Part shown: one piece after another, positions 45,710 through 54,011 of the stretch | Layout of the letters: each line of letters opens with the position of its first letter | How positions within the stretch are numbered: the stretch's first letter is position 1 | Origin: Burkholderia sp. Bp9143 | GTDB taxonomy: Bacteria; Pseudomonadota; Gammaproteobacteria; Burkholderiales; Burkholderiaceae | Assembly (NCBI RefSeq): GCF_003853645.1 | Contig: NZ_QTPO01000006.1 | Location: 1 to 64,000, forward strand | Direction: 5' to 3' | DNA: 64,000 nucleotides | Program-made: the position numbers and the translations under genes | The notes under the pieces: generated by a model | What the model was told of the DNA's origin: nothing | Seen by the model: the letters and a program-made list of their open reading frames with translations, nothing else | Database searches by the model: none

Positions 45710-46942
45710 TCAGCGCGCGGTGGCTTCCTGGGCCGCGAGCACCTGCTCGACTGCCTTCTCGAAGCGCTTCATGCCTTCGTCGAGCAGGTCGAACGGGATC
45801 ACGAGCGACGGGACGAAGCGCAGCACGTTCGGGCCCGCGATCAGCATGATCAGGCCGTTCTCGGCGGCGGCGGTGACGAAGTCCTTCGCGCGGCCGTCGA
45901 ATGCGGCGGTGAGTTCCGCGCCGACCAGCAGGCCCTTGCCGCGGATGTCCTTGAAGATGCCGAAGCGCGCGTTGATGCGTTCCAGCGCGCCCTTCAGCCG
46001 CACGCTGCGTTCGCGCACGCCTTCGAGCAGTGCCGGGTCGCCGATCAGTTCGACGACCTTGTCCGCGATCGCCGACGCGAGCGGGTTGCCGCCGTAGGTC
46101 GTGCCGTGCACGCCGACCTTGAAGTGCGCGGCCAGTTCGTTCGTCGTCAGCATCGCGCCGATCGGGAAGCCGTTGCCGAGCGCCTTCGCGGTCGTGAGGA
46201 TGTCCGGCGTGACGCCCGTGTCCATGTATGCGTAGAACTGGCCCGTGCGGCCGACGCCCGTTTGCACTTCGTCGAAGATCAGCAGTGCGTCGTTCGCGTC
46301 GCATGCTTCGCGCAGTGCCTTCAGGAAGGCCGGATCGGCCGGGATCACGCCGCCTTCACCCTGCACCGGCTCGACGATCACCGCGCAGGTTTGCGGGCCG
46401 ATCGCGGCCTTCGCGGCTTCGATGTCGTTGAACGGCAGGTGCTTGATGCCTTCCGGCACCGGGCCGAAGCCTTCCGAGTATTTCGGCTGGCCGCCGACGC
46501 TGACCGTGAAGAACGTGCGGCCATGGAACGACTGGACGAACGACACGATTTCGTATTTGTCGGCGCCGTGGCGGTCGAATGCGACGCGGCGTGCGAGTTT
46601 CAGCGCGGCTTCGTTGGCTTCCGCGCCCGAGTTCGCGAAGAACGCGCGGTCGGCGAAGGTCAGCGATTCGAGGCGCTTGGCGAGGCGCAGCACCGGCTCG
46701 TTCGTGTAGCCGTTGCCGATGTGCCAGAGCTTGCGGCCTTGTTCGTCCAGGACCTTCAGCAGTTCCGGGTGGCCGTGGCCCAGCGACGTCACTGCGATGC
46801 CGCAGGCGAAATCCACATATTCGCGGCCGGCCGTGTCCCACACGCGCGAACCCTCTGCTCGGTCCGGCACGAACGGCGCGGGGGAGAATACCGGCACCAT
46901 CACTTCGTCGAATGTCTGGCGGGTCACGGTCGAGGTCGTCAT
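45710..46942 (-). CDS. astC: Succinylornithine transaminase / acetylornithine aminotransferase
   Basis: 410 residues, class III PLP aminotransferase. Key features: [33 protein letters not shown] (phosphate cup), [31 protein letters not shown] (Asp to PLP nitrogen) and [16 protein letters not shown] with the PLP Lys. It moves the amino group of succinylornithine to 2-oxoglutarate; related enzymes also act on acetylornithine. First gene of the operon; AAGGAA precedes the ATG, and the long repeat region with the likely promoter lies upstream. Confidence 0.93.
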   Translation of the reverse strand: MTTSTVTRQTFDEVMVPVFSPAPFVPDRAEGSRVWDTAGREYVDFACGIAVTSLGHGHPELLKVLDEQGRKLWHIGNGYTNEPVLRLAKRLESLTFADRAFFANSGAEANEAALKLARRVAFDRHGADKYEIVSFVQSFHGRTFFTVSVGGQPKYSEGFGPVPEGIKHLPFNDIEAAKAAIGPQTCAVIVEPVQGEGGVIPADPAFLKALREACDANDALLIFDEVQTGVGRTGQFYAYMDTGVTPDILTTAKALGNGFPIGAMLTTNELAAHFKVGVHGTTYGGNPLASAIADKVVELIGDPALLEGVRERSVRLKGALERINARFGIFKDIRGKGLLVGAELTAAFDGRAKDFVTAAAENGLIMLIAGPNVLRFVPSLVIPFDLLDEGMKRFEKAVEQVLAAQEATAR

Positions 46943-47117
46943 GGTCGTTCCTTTCGGTTTCGTAAGAGGGTTCAACAGGATCAAGTTTAGGTAAGGGTGA
47001 CGCAAGCGTCTTGCGGAATTGCGACGGGTTCTATCGGAAGCGCTTTCTTCCGTCTATTTTGCCCTCCCGGCGGGGGTGGTTCTTCTGGGGGATGGCGGTA
47101 TTTTGGGGCTTTTCGGG
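46943..47117. other. astC leader between gene and long inverted repeat
   Basis: About 175 bp holding the ast/aru operon leader. A GC-rich patch (CCCTCCCGGCGGGG) and AT-rich bits suitable for a promoter are present, but I see no clear ArgR-type operator. Confidence 0.35.
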
Positions 47118-47880
47118 TGGTGCGCTTTCGGTTGGCGTGAAGCACCTGTGATCGTGTCGGTCTATTAGCGTCGCCCCTGCGCGGGGCGGCGGTTACTTTT
47201 CTTTGTCTTGCCAAAGAAAAGTAACCAAAAGAAAGGTGCCCGGATAACGCATGACTTCCCGGTGCCATGGTCCACGGAGTGGCCCTCGCCTAAGTGTCGG
47301 CGCCACGAAAGAACCCGGAGTGGTTCGAGCAATAGTTCTGACACCTCTCACTACCCCACGGAGCGGTATACCGCCCGCTAGCTCCATCCTCGCTACGCTC
47401 GGCTGCAAGGTTCTTCGGTCGCAATTCATGCGTCCGCGCCATACATGAAGCACCCACTGATCAGTTCCCCAAATCAGTACTGTGTCCGCTGTACCGCAAC
47501 GACGATTTCAATTTATTGCATTCATGCGCCACCCGCCGCGATTGTGGAAATCAATCGATCGACAGCGTTGTAAGGGGGGCGTGTGGACCTGTCGGCCGAG
47601 CGAAGCGAGGACGGAGCTAGCGGGCGGTATACCGCTCTGTTGGGCGGTGTGGCGCGTCAGAACCATTGCTCGAACCACTCCGGGTTCCCGACTGGCGCCG
47701 ACACTTAGGCGAGGGCCACTTGGTGGGCTATGGCACCGGGAGGTCATGCGTTATCCGAGCGCCTTTCTTTTGGTTACTTTTCTTTGGCAAGACAAAGAAA
47801 AGTAACCGCCGCCCCGCGCAGGGGCGACGCTAATGGACCGACGCGATCACAGGTGCTTCACACCAAACGAAAGCGCACCA
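47118..47880. repeat. Long inverted repeat with two 286-bp arms
   Basis: Arms at 47118-47403 and 47595-47880 are reverse complements of each other at roughly nine bases in ten, separated by a 191-bp unrelated spacer. Each arm contains an internal perfect hairpin, GGTTACTTTTCTTTG-6 nt-CAAAGAAAAGTAACC (47191-47226 and 47772-47807), next to the GC-rich motif GCCCCTGCGCGGGGC. No protein-coding capacity with family features is visible in arms or spacer. The same hairpin is, to my recollection, widespread between genes of Burkholderia, so this is a pair of copies of a dispersed non-coding repeat in opposite orientation. It sits between argR and the ast operon. Confidence 0.9.
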
Positions 47881-47889
47881 CCAAAAAAA

Positions 47890-48933
47890 TCAATCCTTCG
47901 CACCGCGCTCGACAAGCGCGCCCCCGCGAGGCTCGCTCCCGCCGCCAGTCTGTTTCTCGAGCCAGGCCCGTCGATCTTCCCGCGGCGTGACGCCAAACCG
48001 CTCGCGGTAAGCATTGGAAAAATGCGCAGCAGAAGAAAACCCGCAAGCAAGACTGACTTGAACCACCGACTTGCTGGTCCGCTGCAACTGCGTCCTTGCC
48101 TTGAGCAATCGGAGATTGAGGTAATACTTGGAGGGCATCGCCCCGAGATACTGCCGAAAGAGCCGCTCCAGCTGCCGGCGTGAAACGCCAACGAGCCCGG
48201 CGATCTCATCGGTCGTCAAAGGATCCTCGATATTGGCTTCCATCAAAAGCAAAGCATCATTCAACCGAGGATGTCGCTCACCGGGCGCGGTAACAAAAGG
48301 AATCCGTTGGCGCTCCTCACCACTCCGCAGCGTCCCGGCCCCGAGCGCATCGGCAATCCGCTCCGAGAGATCCGCTCCATGTTCCCGGCCGATCATGGCC
48401 AGCATGAAGTCCACGGTGGCTTGCCCACCGGCACAGGTCGCCCGATCGCGATCGATCTCGAAGATCTGCTGCGTGACGATCGACCGCTCGAACTGCTCGG
48501 CGAACTGCTGATACGTCTCCCAGTTCACGCTCACGCGATATCCGGAAAGCTGCCCGGCCATCGCGAGCCACCACACGCCGTGATGAATCCCGGTCACGAC
48601 CGGCGTCCGCTGCCCGACCCGCGCGAGACTCGCGAGAAACAACCGATAGTCGGCAAACTGCTGAAACCGCTCCGACACGACGATCAGCCAGTCGCACGCG
48701 ATCGCATCGTTGAACGCCGCATCGGCATGCCACTGCGCCCCGCCGACGAGCGGCACCGGCCGCCCGTCCCACGAACACACCTGCCAGCGATACAGCAGGC
48801 GCCCGTCGATCTCGTTCGCGAGATGCAACGCATCGACGATCGGACCCACGCCCGACATCGACACGGGCGGCAATGCAACGATCACCACCTGCGTCGTGCG
48901 GGTGGCGCCTGCGGGACGAGACACCGGTACCAC
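47890..48933 (-). CDS. argR: AraC-type transcriptional regulator with DJ-1/PfpI-like domain (ArgR-like)
   Basis: 347 residues from a GTG start at 48933. Residues about 15-190 form the GlxA-type amidotransferase-like sensor domain (VVIVALPPVSMSGVGPIVDALHLAN, VVTGIHHGVWWLA). Residues about 235-325 are a double helix-turn-helix AraC domain (LTTDEIAGLVGVSRRQLERLFRQYLGAMPSKYYLNLRLLKARTQL, VVQVSLACGFSSAAHFSNAYRERFGVTPRE). Pseudomonas ArgR has this architecture, is encoded at the end of the aot transporter operon and activates aot and aru in response to arginine. The arrangement here (hisQ-hisM-hisP-argR, then aru/ast) is the same, so that role is likely. Confidence 0.85.
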   Translation of the reverse strand: MVPVSRPAGATRTTQVVIVALPPVSMSGVGPIVDALHLANEIDGRLLYRWQVCSWDGRPVPLVGGAQWHADAAFNDAIACDWLIVVSERFQQFADYRLFLASLARVGQRTPVVTGIHHGVWWLAMAGQLSGYRVSVNWETYQQFAEQFERSIVTQQIFEIDRDRATCAGGQATVDFMLAMIGREHGADLSERIADALGAGTLRSGEERQRIPFVTAPGERHPRLNDALLLMEANIEDPLTTDEIAGLVGVSRRQLERLFRQYLGAMPSKYYLNLRLLKARTQLQRTSKSVVQVSLACGFSSAAHFSNAYRERFGVTPREDRRAWLEKQTGGGSEPRGGALVERGAKD

Positions 48934-48954
48934 GTATGAAACCCGCCCTTCGCG

Positions 48955-49755
48955 TTACTTGAGACTGCCCGACAGGAACTGCTTCAGACGCTCGCTCTGC
49001 GGACGCACCAGCACCTCCTTCGGATCGCCCTCTTCCTCGGTCCGCCCCTGATGCAGGAACATCACGTGGTTCGACACGTTGCGCGCAAAACCCATCTCGT
49101 GCGTGACGACGATCATCGTGCGGCCTTCCTCGGCCAGCTTCTGCATCACCTTCAGCACTTCGCCGACGAGCTCCGGATCGAGCGCCGACGTCGGCTCGTC
49201 GAACAGCATCACGTCCGGATGCATCGCCAGCGCCCGCGCGATCGCGACACGCTGCTGCTGACCGCCCGACAGATGCGACGGATACTGCTTCTCGACGCGC
49301 GGCGCGAGGCCGACCTTCTCCAGGTACTCGCGCGCACGCTCCTCGGCTTCCTTCTTCGAAATGCCGAGCACGTGCACCGGCGCTTCCATCACGTTCTCGA
49401 GCACGTTCATGTGCGCCCACAGATTGAAGTGCTGGAACACCATCGCGAGCTTGGTGCGGATACGCTGCAACTGCTTGTGATCGGCGACCTCGAGCGCACC
49501 GGCGCGGTCGGTCTTCGTGCGCACGGCCTCGCCGTCGACGACGATCTGCCCCGCATTCGGCCGCTCGAGAAAATTGATGCAGCGCAGGAACGTGCTCTTG
49601 CCCGAACCGCTGGCGCCGATGATGCTGATGACGTCGCCGGCCTTCGCGTTCAGCGACACGCCCTTGAGCACCTCGTTATCGCCATAGCGCTTGTGAATGT
49701 CGACCGCGGCAAGCTTGACGGAAGCGGACGCGCTCGTTTGAGTGATCTCGGCCAA
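48955..49755 (-). CDS. hisP: Basic amino-acid ABC transporter ATPase
   Basis: 266 residues from a TTG start at 49755, supported by GAGGAG 6 nt upstream and the lack of any other start before the conserved body. The nucleotide-binding motifs are complete: Walker [10 protein letters not shown], signature LSGGQQQR, Walker [15 protein letters not shown], and the His switch (VVTHEMGF). It energises uptake of arginine/ornithine/histidine by the HisQ-HisM permease. It is followed after 21 nt by argR and preceded by hisM after 21 nt. Confidence 0.92.
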   Translation of the reverse strand: MAEITQTSASASVKLAAVDIHKRYGDNEVLKGVSLNAKAGDVISIIGASGSGKSTFLRCINFLERPNAGQIVVDGEAVRTKTDRAGALEVADHKQLQRIRTKLAMVFQHFNLWAHMNVLENVMEAPVHVLGISKKEAEERAREYLEKVGLAPRVEKQYPSHLSGGQQQRVAIARALAMHPDVMLFDEPTSALDPELVGEVLKVMQKLAEEGRTMIVVTHEMGFARNVSNHVMFLHQGRTEEEGDPKEVLVRPQSERLKQFLSGSLK

Positions 49756-49776
49756 CTGGCTCTCCTCGAAGTGAAA

Positions 49777-50490
49777 TCAATGACGGCCGGCCGCGAGATA
49801 CGCGAGCCAGTGGCGCTCCGCCCGGCGAAATGCCGCGACGAGTGCGAACGATACCGCAAGATAGATCAGCGCGGCGATTCCGAACGACTGGAACGCCATG
49901 TAGGTCGCGGAATTGGCGTCGCGCGCGACCTTCAGGATGTCGGGCACGGTCGCCGTGAATGCAACGGTGGTCGCGTGCAGCATCAGGATCACCTCGTTGC
50001 TGTACAGCGGCAGCGCACGGCGCAGCGCCGACGGCAGGATCACCCGGCGGTACATCGTGAACGGCGACATCCCGTAGGCACGCGCCGCCTCGACCTCGCC
50101 GTGCGGGATCGCGCGAATCGCGCCCGCGAAGATCTCGGTCGTGTACGCGCAGGTGTTCAGCGCGAACGCGAGGATCGCGCAGTTGAAGCCGCTCCTGAAG
50201 AACGCGTCGAGCAGCGAGTGCGATCGCACGAACTCGAGGCTGTACATACCCGTGTACAGCAACAGCAGCTGCACGTAGAGCGGTGTGCCGCGGAACACGT
50301 ACGTGTAGAACCGCACCGGCATCGACAGCCACTTCTTCTTCGACACGCGCGCGACCGCGAGCGGCACCGCGCATACGAAGCCGAGCGAAATCGACGCGAC
50401 GAGCAGCCACAGCGTCACCGCAAGGCCGGAGAGGCGCTGGCCGTCCCAGTAAAGGAACGCCTGGCCGAATTCCTGGAGGATCTCGATCAT
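49777..50490 (-). CDS. hisM: Basic amino-acid ABC transporter permease HisM-like
   Basis: 237 residues with about five transmembrane helices. The permease loop that contacts the ATPase is present: EIFAGAIRAIPHGEVEAARAYGMSPFTMYRRVILPSALRRALP (EAA motif). The start overlaps the end of hisQ by 4 nt (ATGA, 50487-50490), so both halves of the heterodimer are made together. Compared with HisQ it has the FYTYVFRGTPLYVQLLLLYTG segment typical of HisM. Confidence 0.92.
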   Translation of the reverse strand: MIEILQEFGQAFLYWDGQRLSGLAVTLWLLVASISLGFVCAVPLAVARVSKKKWLSMPVRFYTYVFRGTPLYVQLLLLYTGMYSLEFVRSHSLLDAFFRSGFNCAILAFALNTCAYTTEIFAGAIRAIPHGEVEAARAYGMSPFTMYRRVILPSALRRALPLYSNEVILMLHATTVAFTATVPDILKVARDANSATYMAFQSFGIAALIYLAVSFALVAAFRRAERHWLAYLAAGRH

Positions 50491-51176
50491 AGTTCTGCGT
50501 GCCGCACACCCATGGAATAACGCTTCTCGAGCTGGATCAGCACGAGGTTGGAAACGGTCGTGATCGCGAGGTAGATCAGCGCCGCAATGAGGATGAAGAA
50601 GAACATGTTGAATGTGCTCTTGCCGGCGTCCTGCGCGGCCTTCACGACGTCCGCGAGGCCGATGATCGACACCAGCGCGGTCGCCTTCACGAGCACCTGC
50701 CAGTTGTTGCCGATGCCCGGCAGCGCGAATCGCATCATCTGCGGAAACATGATCCGCACGAACACGCGCATCCCGCTCATCCCGTAAGCCGCGCCGGCCT
50801 CGAGCTGGCCGCGCGGCACCGACAGGAACGCACCGCGGAACGTCTCGGTGAAGTACGCGCCGTAGATGAAGCCGAGCGTCAGCACGCCGGCGACGAACGG
50901 GTCGATGTCGATCTGGTCCCAGCCGACGAGATCGGTGAACTGGTTCAGCCAGATCTGGATGCTGTAGAACAACAGCAGCATCAGGACGAGATCGGGCACC
51001 GAGCGGATCAGCGTCGTATAACCGGTCGCGATCGCTCGCACCACCCGGTTATGCGACAGCTTCGCCACCGCGCCGATCAGCCCCAGCGCCACCGCAGCGG
51101 CGAGCGACAGCACCGACAGCTCGATGGTCTGCACGGTGCCGGCCCAGAGGACAGGACCAAAGCCGTAAAGGAACAC
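50487..51176 (-). CDS. hisQ: Basic amino-acid ABC transporter permease HisQ-like
   Basis: 229 residues, integral membrane half-subunit: GTVQTIELSVLSLAAAVALGLIGAVAKLS, TLIRSVPDLVLMLLLFYS, and the EAA loop ETFRGAFLSVPRGQLEAGAAYGMSGMRVFVRIMFPQMMRFALP. First gene of hisQ-hisM-hisP-argR. The binding protein is encoded separately (38561-39355). The 266 bp upstream to the BamE-like gene hold its promoter and the terminator of that gene. Confidence 0.92.
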   Translation of the reverse strand: MFLYGFGPVLWAGTVQTIELSVLSLAAAVALGLIGAVAKLSHNRVVRAIATGYTTLIRSVPDLVLMLLLFYSIQIWLNQFTDLVGWDQIDIDPFVAGVLTLGFIYGAYFTETFRGAFLSVPRGQLEAGAAYGMSGMRVFVRIMFPQMMRFALPGIGNNWQVLVKATALVSIIGLADVVKAAQDAGKSTFNMFFFILIAALIYLAITTVSNLVLIQLEKRYSMGVRHAEL

Positions 51177-51350
51177 GCGCGTCTCCAGTGTTGATATGAA
51201 AACCGGCGCGAAATCCTGTCCCGCGCCGGGCTGACGCGGATAGTCGCAAGCGAAATTGATTGCCTCAAATCACCGTGCACGCGCTTGCTGCGTCGCAGCA
51301 ATTCATCCCACCATTTGCGGGCACGGCCTACAGCGCTGTTTCAAAAGGAA

Positions 51351-51398
51351 AAAAGCCGCTTCCTGACAGTCTGATGACACGCAGGGAAGCGGACTTTT
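51351..51398 (-). terminator. Intrinsic terminator after the BamE-like gene
   Basis: CCGCTTCC (51356-51363) pairs with GGAAGCGG (51385-51392) across a 21-nt loop, followed by CTTTTTT on the minus strand and a matching T-run on the plus strand. It ends minus-strand transcription 45 nt after the lipoprotein gene. Confidence 0.7.
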
Positions 51399-51442
51399 TG
51401 CAATTTTCCGGTCGCTTTTTCGATATAGCGCCGCAGGCGGTC

Positions 51443-52000
51443 TCACCGCCCTTTCAGGATGTCGGAGCGCGAAGTCGTATAGACAAGCCCGTCCGGGCCG
51501 AAATGGACGTTGAAGAATGCGTCGGTGTTCACGCCGTCCTCGAGCCAGCGCCAGCTCCACACCGTCTCGGGTTTCAGCGGGTACTGCGCGATGTCGCCCG
51601 GCTTGCCGAGCAGGCGCCGCACCTCGTCCTCGGTCATCCCGGGACGCACCTTCGCGAAGTTCTCGGCGGTCAGCACTTGCGTCGCGCCCATGTAGTACCC
51701 GTTCGGGTCGAGGTCGACGAACCAGGTCTGGTTGCCCATCGGGCCGCGCGGATATTCGAGGCGCTTCGAGCCGTCGGTGAAGGCGCGCTCCGTCTCGGGC
51801 TTGCCCATCGTGGCGCGCACGTCGGCTTCGGTCGATACGCCGGCCTTCAGCCCCTTGAGCAGCAGCGGTGCCGGCTTGATCGCGTTGAAAAAGTCCCTGA
51901 TACGTTGCACGTCGAGATTGCCTTGCTTGTCGTCGCAGCCGGTCAGCGCCAGCGCGGCAGCCAGCATCGTCACGGGAAGTAGCCGGAAACGGAAAATCAT
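51443..52000 (-). CDS. BamE/OmlA (SmpA)-like outer-membrane lipoprotein
   Basis: 185 residues. The lipobox ALTGC puts the lipidated Cys at about residue 22 (MIFRFRLLPVTMLAAALALTGCDD). The mature part has two copies of the SmpA/OmlA-type motif, GLKAGVSTEADVRATMGKPETER and VRPGMTEDEVRRLLGKPGDIAQY, each followed by an aromatic strand (KRLEYPRGPMGNQTWFVDL; TVWSWRWLEDG). BamE has one such unit, so this longer double-unit form is a relative, perhaps with an outer-membrane assembly or envelope-integrity role. It has its own terminator and no operon partner. Confidence 0.8.
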   Translation of the reverse strand: MIFRFRLLPVTMLAAALALTGCDDKQGNLDVQRIRDFFNAIKPAPLLLKGLKAGVSTEADVRATMGKPETERAFTDGSKRLEYPRGPMGNQTWFVDLDPNGYYMGATQVLTAENFAKVRPGMTEDEVRRLLGKPGDIAQYPLKPETVWSWRWLEDGVNTDAFFNVHFGPDGLVYTTSRSDILKGR

Positions 52001-52086
52001 CGGAAGAAATGCGCGTCGAGAAACACGCGGCAAGGATACCCGCGCAACGCCAAAAGCGCGAGACGGGCGCGCGGCCCGTCTCGTGT

Positions 52087-53127
52087 TCAATGCATCGTTT
52101 CGGTTTGCACCTCGGCCTCGCGGCTCGCCTGCGGGGCGCGCGCCCCGGCCGGCACGGCCTTGATCCGGCGGCGCGTGCGCGCCAGTTCGGCAAGCTGCCA
52201 CGAACCGAGCGCCAGGCAGCCGAACAGCACCTCGCGGCCGCGCTTGACCAGCGCGAGCGACAGCGCCGTCTCGCGATCGACGCCGAACATCTGCGCGAGC
52301 AGCACGACGGTCGCCTCCTGCACGCCGAGACCGCCCGGCACCATGAACGCCGCATGCCGCACGGCCTGCGTCATCGCCTCGATCGCGATCGCGCCGCCGA
52401 TCGATACCGGATGGCCGAGCAGCGCGAGCGCCCAGTAAATTTCGAGCGCGCCGAGCACATAGCCGGACAGCTGCCAGAAGAACGCGCTGAACAACAGCGC
52501 CGTGCGCGACATCAGCGCGTCGATGTCGCCGTCGAGGCGGCGGCCGTCGACGCCCTGCAGCAACCGGTGCGAATCGCCGAGCAGACGCCCCGCGAACCGC
52601 TCGATCGCATGGAAGATCCCGCCGCGCCGCATCAGCACGACGCCGAGCACCGGCAACGGCAGCGTCAGCAGCAGCGCGAGGCCGATCGTGCCGCCGCCCA
52701 TGTCGTGCGTCGTCGCGAGCAGCAGCACGAGACCGAGCGCCGCGAACGCATACTGGACGACGATCGTCACCAGCACCTCGACGATCACCGACGCGGTCAC
52801 GCGGCTCGCGTCGGGCACCTGCCAACGCGCCATCCGGATCCCGACCAGCTCGCCGCCGATGCCGACCACCGGCAGCAGCCGGTTCACCGCTTCGCGCACG
52901 GTCGCCACCCACCACAGGAACGACAGCGACGCGCGCCGGTCGAGCAACTGGTGCCACGCATACGCGTCGAGCAGCAGCGGCAGCGCGTGGAACGGCACGA
53001 GCCACAGCAACGCGAAGCCGGCGCGCTCGAGCATCCGCGACACGTCGCCGACGCCTTCGTGCAGCCCGAGTGCAAGCAGGATTCCGATGCCGATCGGCCA
53101 GCCGAGCCATTTGATCCACTTGGTCAT
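52087..53127 (-). CDS. hpnL: HpnL-like hopanoid-cluster membrane protein (LPG synthase-like fold)
   Basis: 346 residues with about eight hydrophobic helices (WLGWPIGIGILLALGLHEGVGDVSRMLERAGFALLWLVPFHALPLLLDAYAW..., EVLVTIVVQYAFAALGLVLLLA, FMVPGGLGVQEATVVLLAQMFG). It resembles the lysylphosphatidylglycerol synthase/UPF0104 transmembrane family; the hopanoid-associated subfamily is HpnL. Proposed to move or modify hopanoids at the membrane; the exact reaction is not settled. It overlaps hpnK by 4 nt (ATGA, 53124-53127). Confidence 0.85.
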   Translation of the reverse strand: MTKWIKWLGWPIGIGILLALGLHEGVGDVSRMLERAGFALLWLVPFHALPLLLDAYAWHQLLDRRASLSFLWWVATVREAVNRLLPVVGIGGELVGIRMARWQVPDASRVTASVIVEVLVTIVVQYAFAALGLVLLLATTHDMGGGTIGLALLLTLPLPVLGVVLMRRGGIFHAIERFAGRLLGDSHRLLQGVDGRRLDGDIDALMSRTALLFSAFFWQLSGYVLGALEIYWALALLGHPVSIGGAIAIEAMTQAVRHAAFMVPGGLGVQEATVVLLAQMFGVDRETALSLALVKRGREVLFGCLALGSWQLAELARTRRRIKAVPAGARAPQASREAEVQTETMH

Positions 53128-54008
53128 GACGGCCGCGCCCCCGCTTCGCGCGACGGGTGCGTGCCGCGCCGCACCACGGGTTGGCCGAACACGTCCGCAA
53201 AGCCGCCGGTCGCGACGCCCGCCGCCTTCAGCGCGGCCGCGACGCGCGGCGACAGCAGCGCATCCAGTTCGTCGACCGGCCGGTAAGCGGCCATCGTCGG
53301 CGTGATCGGGCCGCCGCCGGCTTCCGCCGGATGACAGTAGATCTCGCCGACACCGGGCGGCAGCGCCGCGAGCGCGTCGAGCAGCACCGCCTCGTCCATC
53401 GCGCCCGTATGCTCGATCCCGACCACGTAGTCGTTGTGCGCGAGCCCCGCGCGGTCGAGCCGGGCACGCACCAGCGCGATCCACGGCTTGAGCAGCGCGG
53501 GCGCACTCGTTTCGTACGGCAGCCGCACCGCGCGCAGCCCGTAGTCGCGGCCGATCTCGATGATCATCGACAGCACGGTCGGATGCAGGTGGAAATGCTT
53601 GTGCGCGTTCACGTGGTCGAGCGGCAGACCGCTCGCCGCGAACGCGTCGAACTGCGCGCGAATCTCGCGGCGCAGCTGCGCACGTACGTGCGGCAGGAAG
53701 AAGAAGCGACAGCCGTCCTTCGCCATCGCATCGCCGAACCGCCCGTCGCGGCCGACGAGCGCGGATATCTCATGCGCGGGCAGCGTGGCCGGCCCGTCCG
53801 CGAGGACCAGATGCAGGCCGACCGCGAGCGACGGCAGGCGCCGCGCGCGTTCGATCGCATCCTGCGCCGCGGGCGCACCGACCATCAGGCTCGCGGCGTT
53901 CAGCACGCCGTCGCGATGCGCGCGCTCGACCGCCGCGTTGACGCGCGGATGCAGCCCGAAGTCGTCCGCGGTGAAGATCAGCGCCCGCGCCGCCCGCTGC
54001 GTCGACAC
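53124..54008 (-). CDS. hpnK: HpnK, YdjC-family hopanoid-associated deacetylase
   Basis: 294 residues from a GTG start at 54008 with GAGG upstream, 3 nt after the hpnJ stop. YdjC-type carbohydrate deacetylase features: ALIFTADDFGLHPRVNAAVERAHRDGVLNAASLMVGAPAA (metal Asp-Asp), GLHLVLADG (His), LDHVNAHKHFHLHP (His cluster) and YCHPAEAGG. HpnK removes the acetyl group from N-acetylglucosaminyl-bacteriohopanetetrol made by HpnI, giving glucosaminyl-BHT for HpnJ. This order of action is known for Burkholderia hopanoids. Confidence 0.92.
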   Translation of the reverse strand: MSTQRAARALIFTADDFGLHPRVNAAVERAHRDGVLNAASLMVGAPAAQDAIERARRLPSLAVGLHLVLADGPATLPAHEISALVGRDGRFGDAMAKDGCRFFFLPHVRAQLRREIRAQFDAFAASGLPLDHVNAHKHFHLHPTVLSMIIEIGRDYGLRAVRLPYETSAPALLKPWIALVRARLDRAGLAHNDYVVGIEHTGAMDEAVLLDALAALPPGVGEIYCHPAEAGGGPITPTMAAYRPVDELDALLSPRVAAALKAAGVATGGFADVFGQPVVRRGTHPSREAGARPS

Positions 54009-54011
54009 GAA

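Noticed and set aside
47118..47880. The long inverted repeat as an insertion sequence or composite transposon
   Set aside because: No transposase frame exists in arms or spacer and no flanking direct repeat was seen; a dispersed non-coding repeat fits better.
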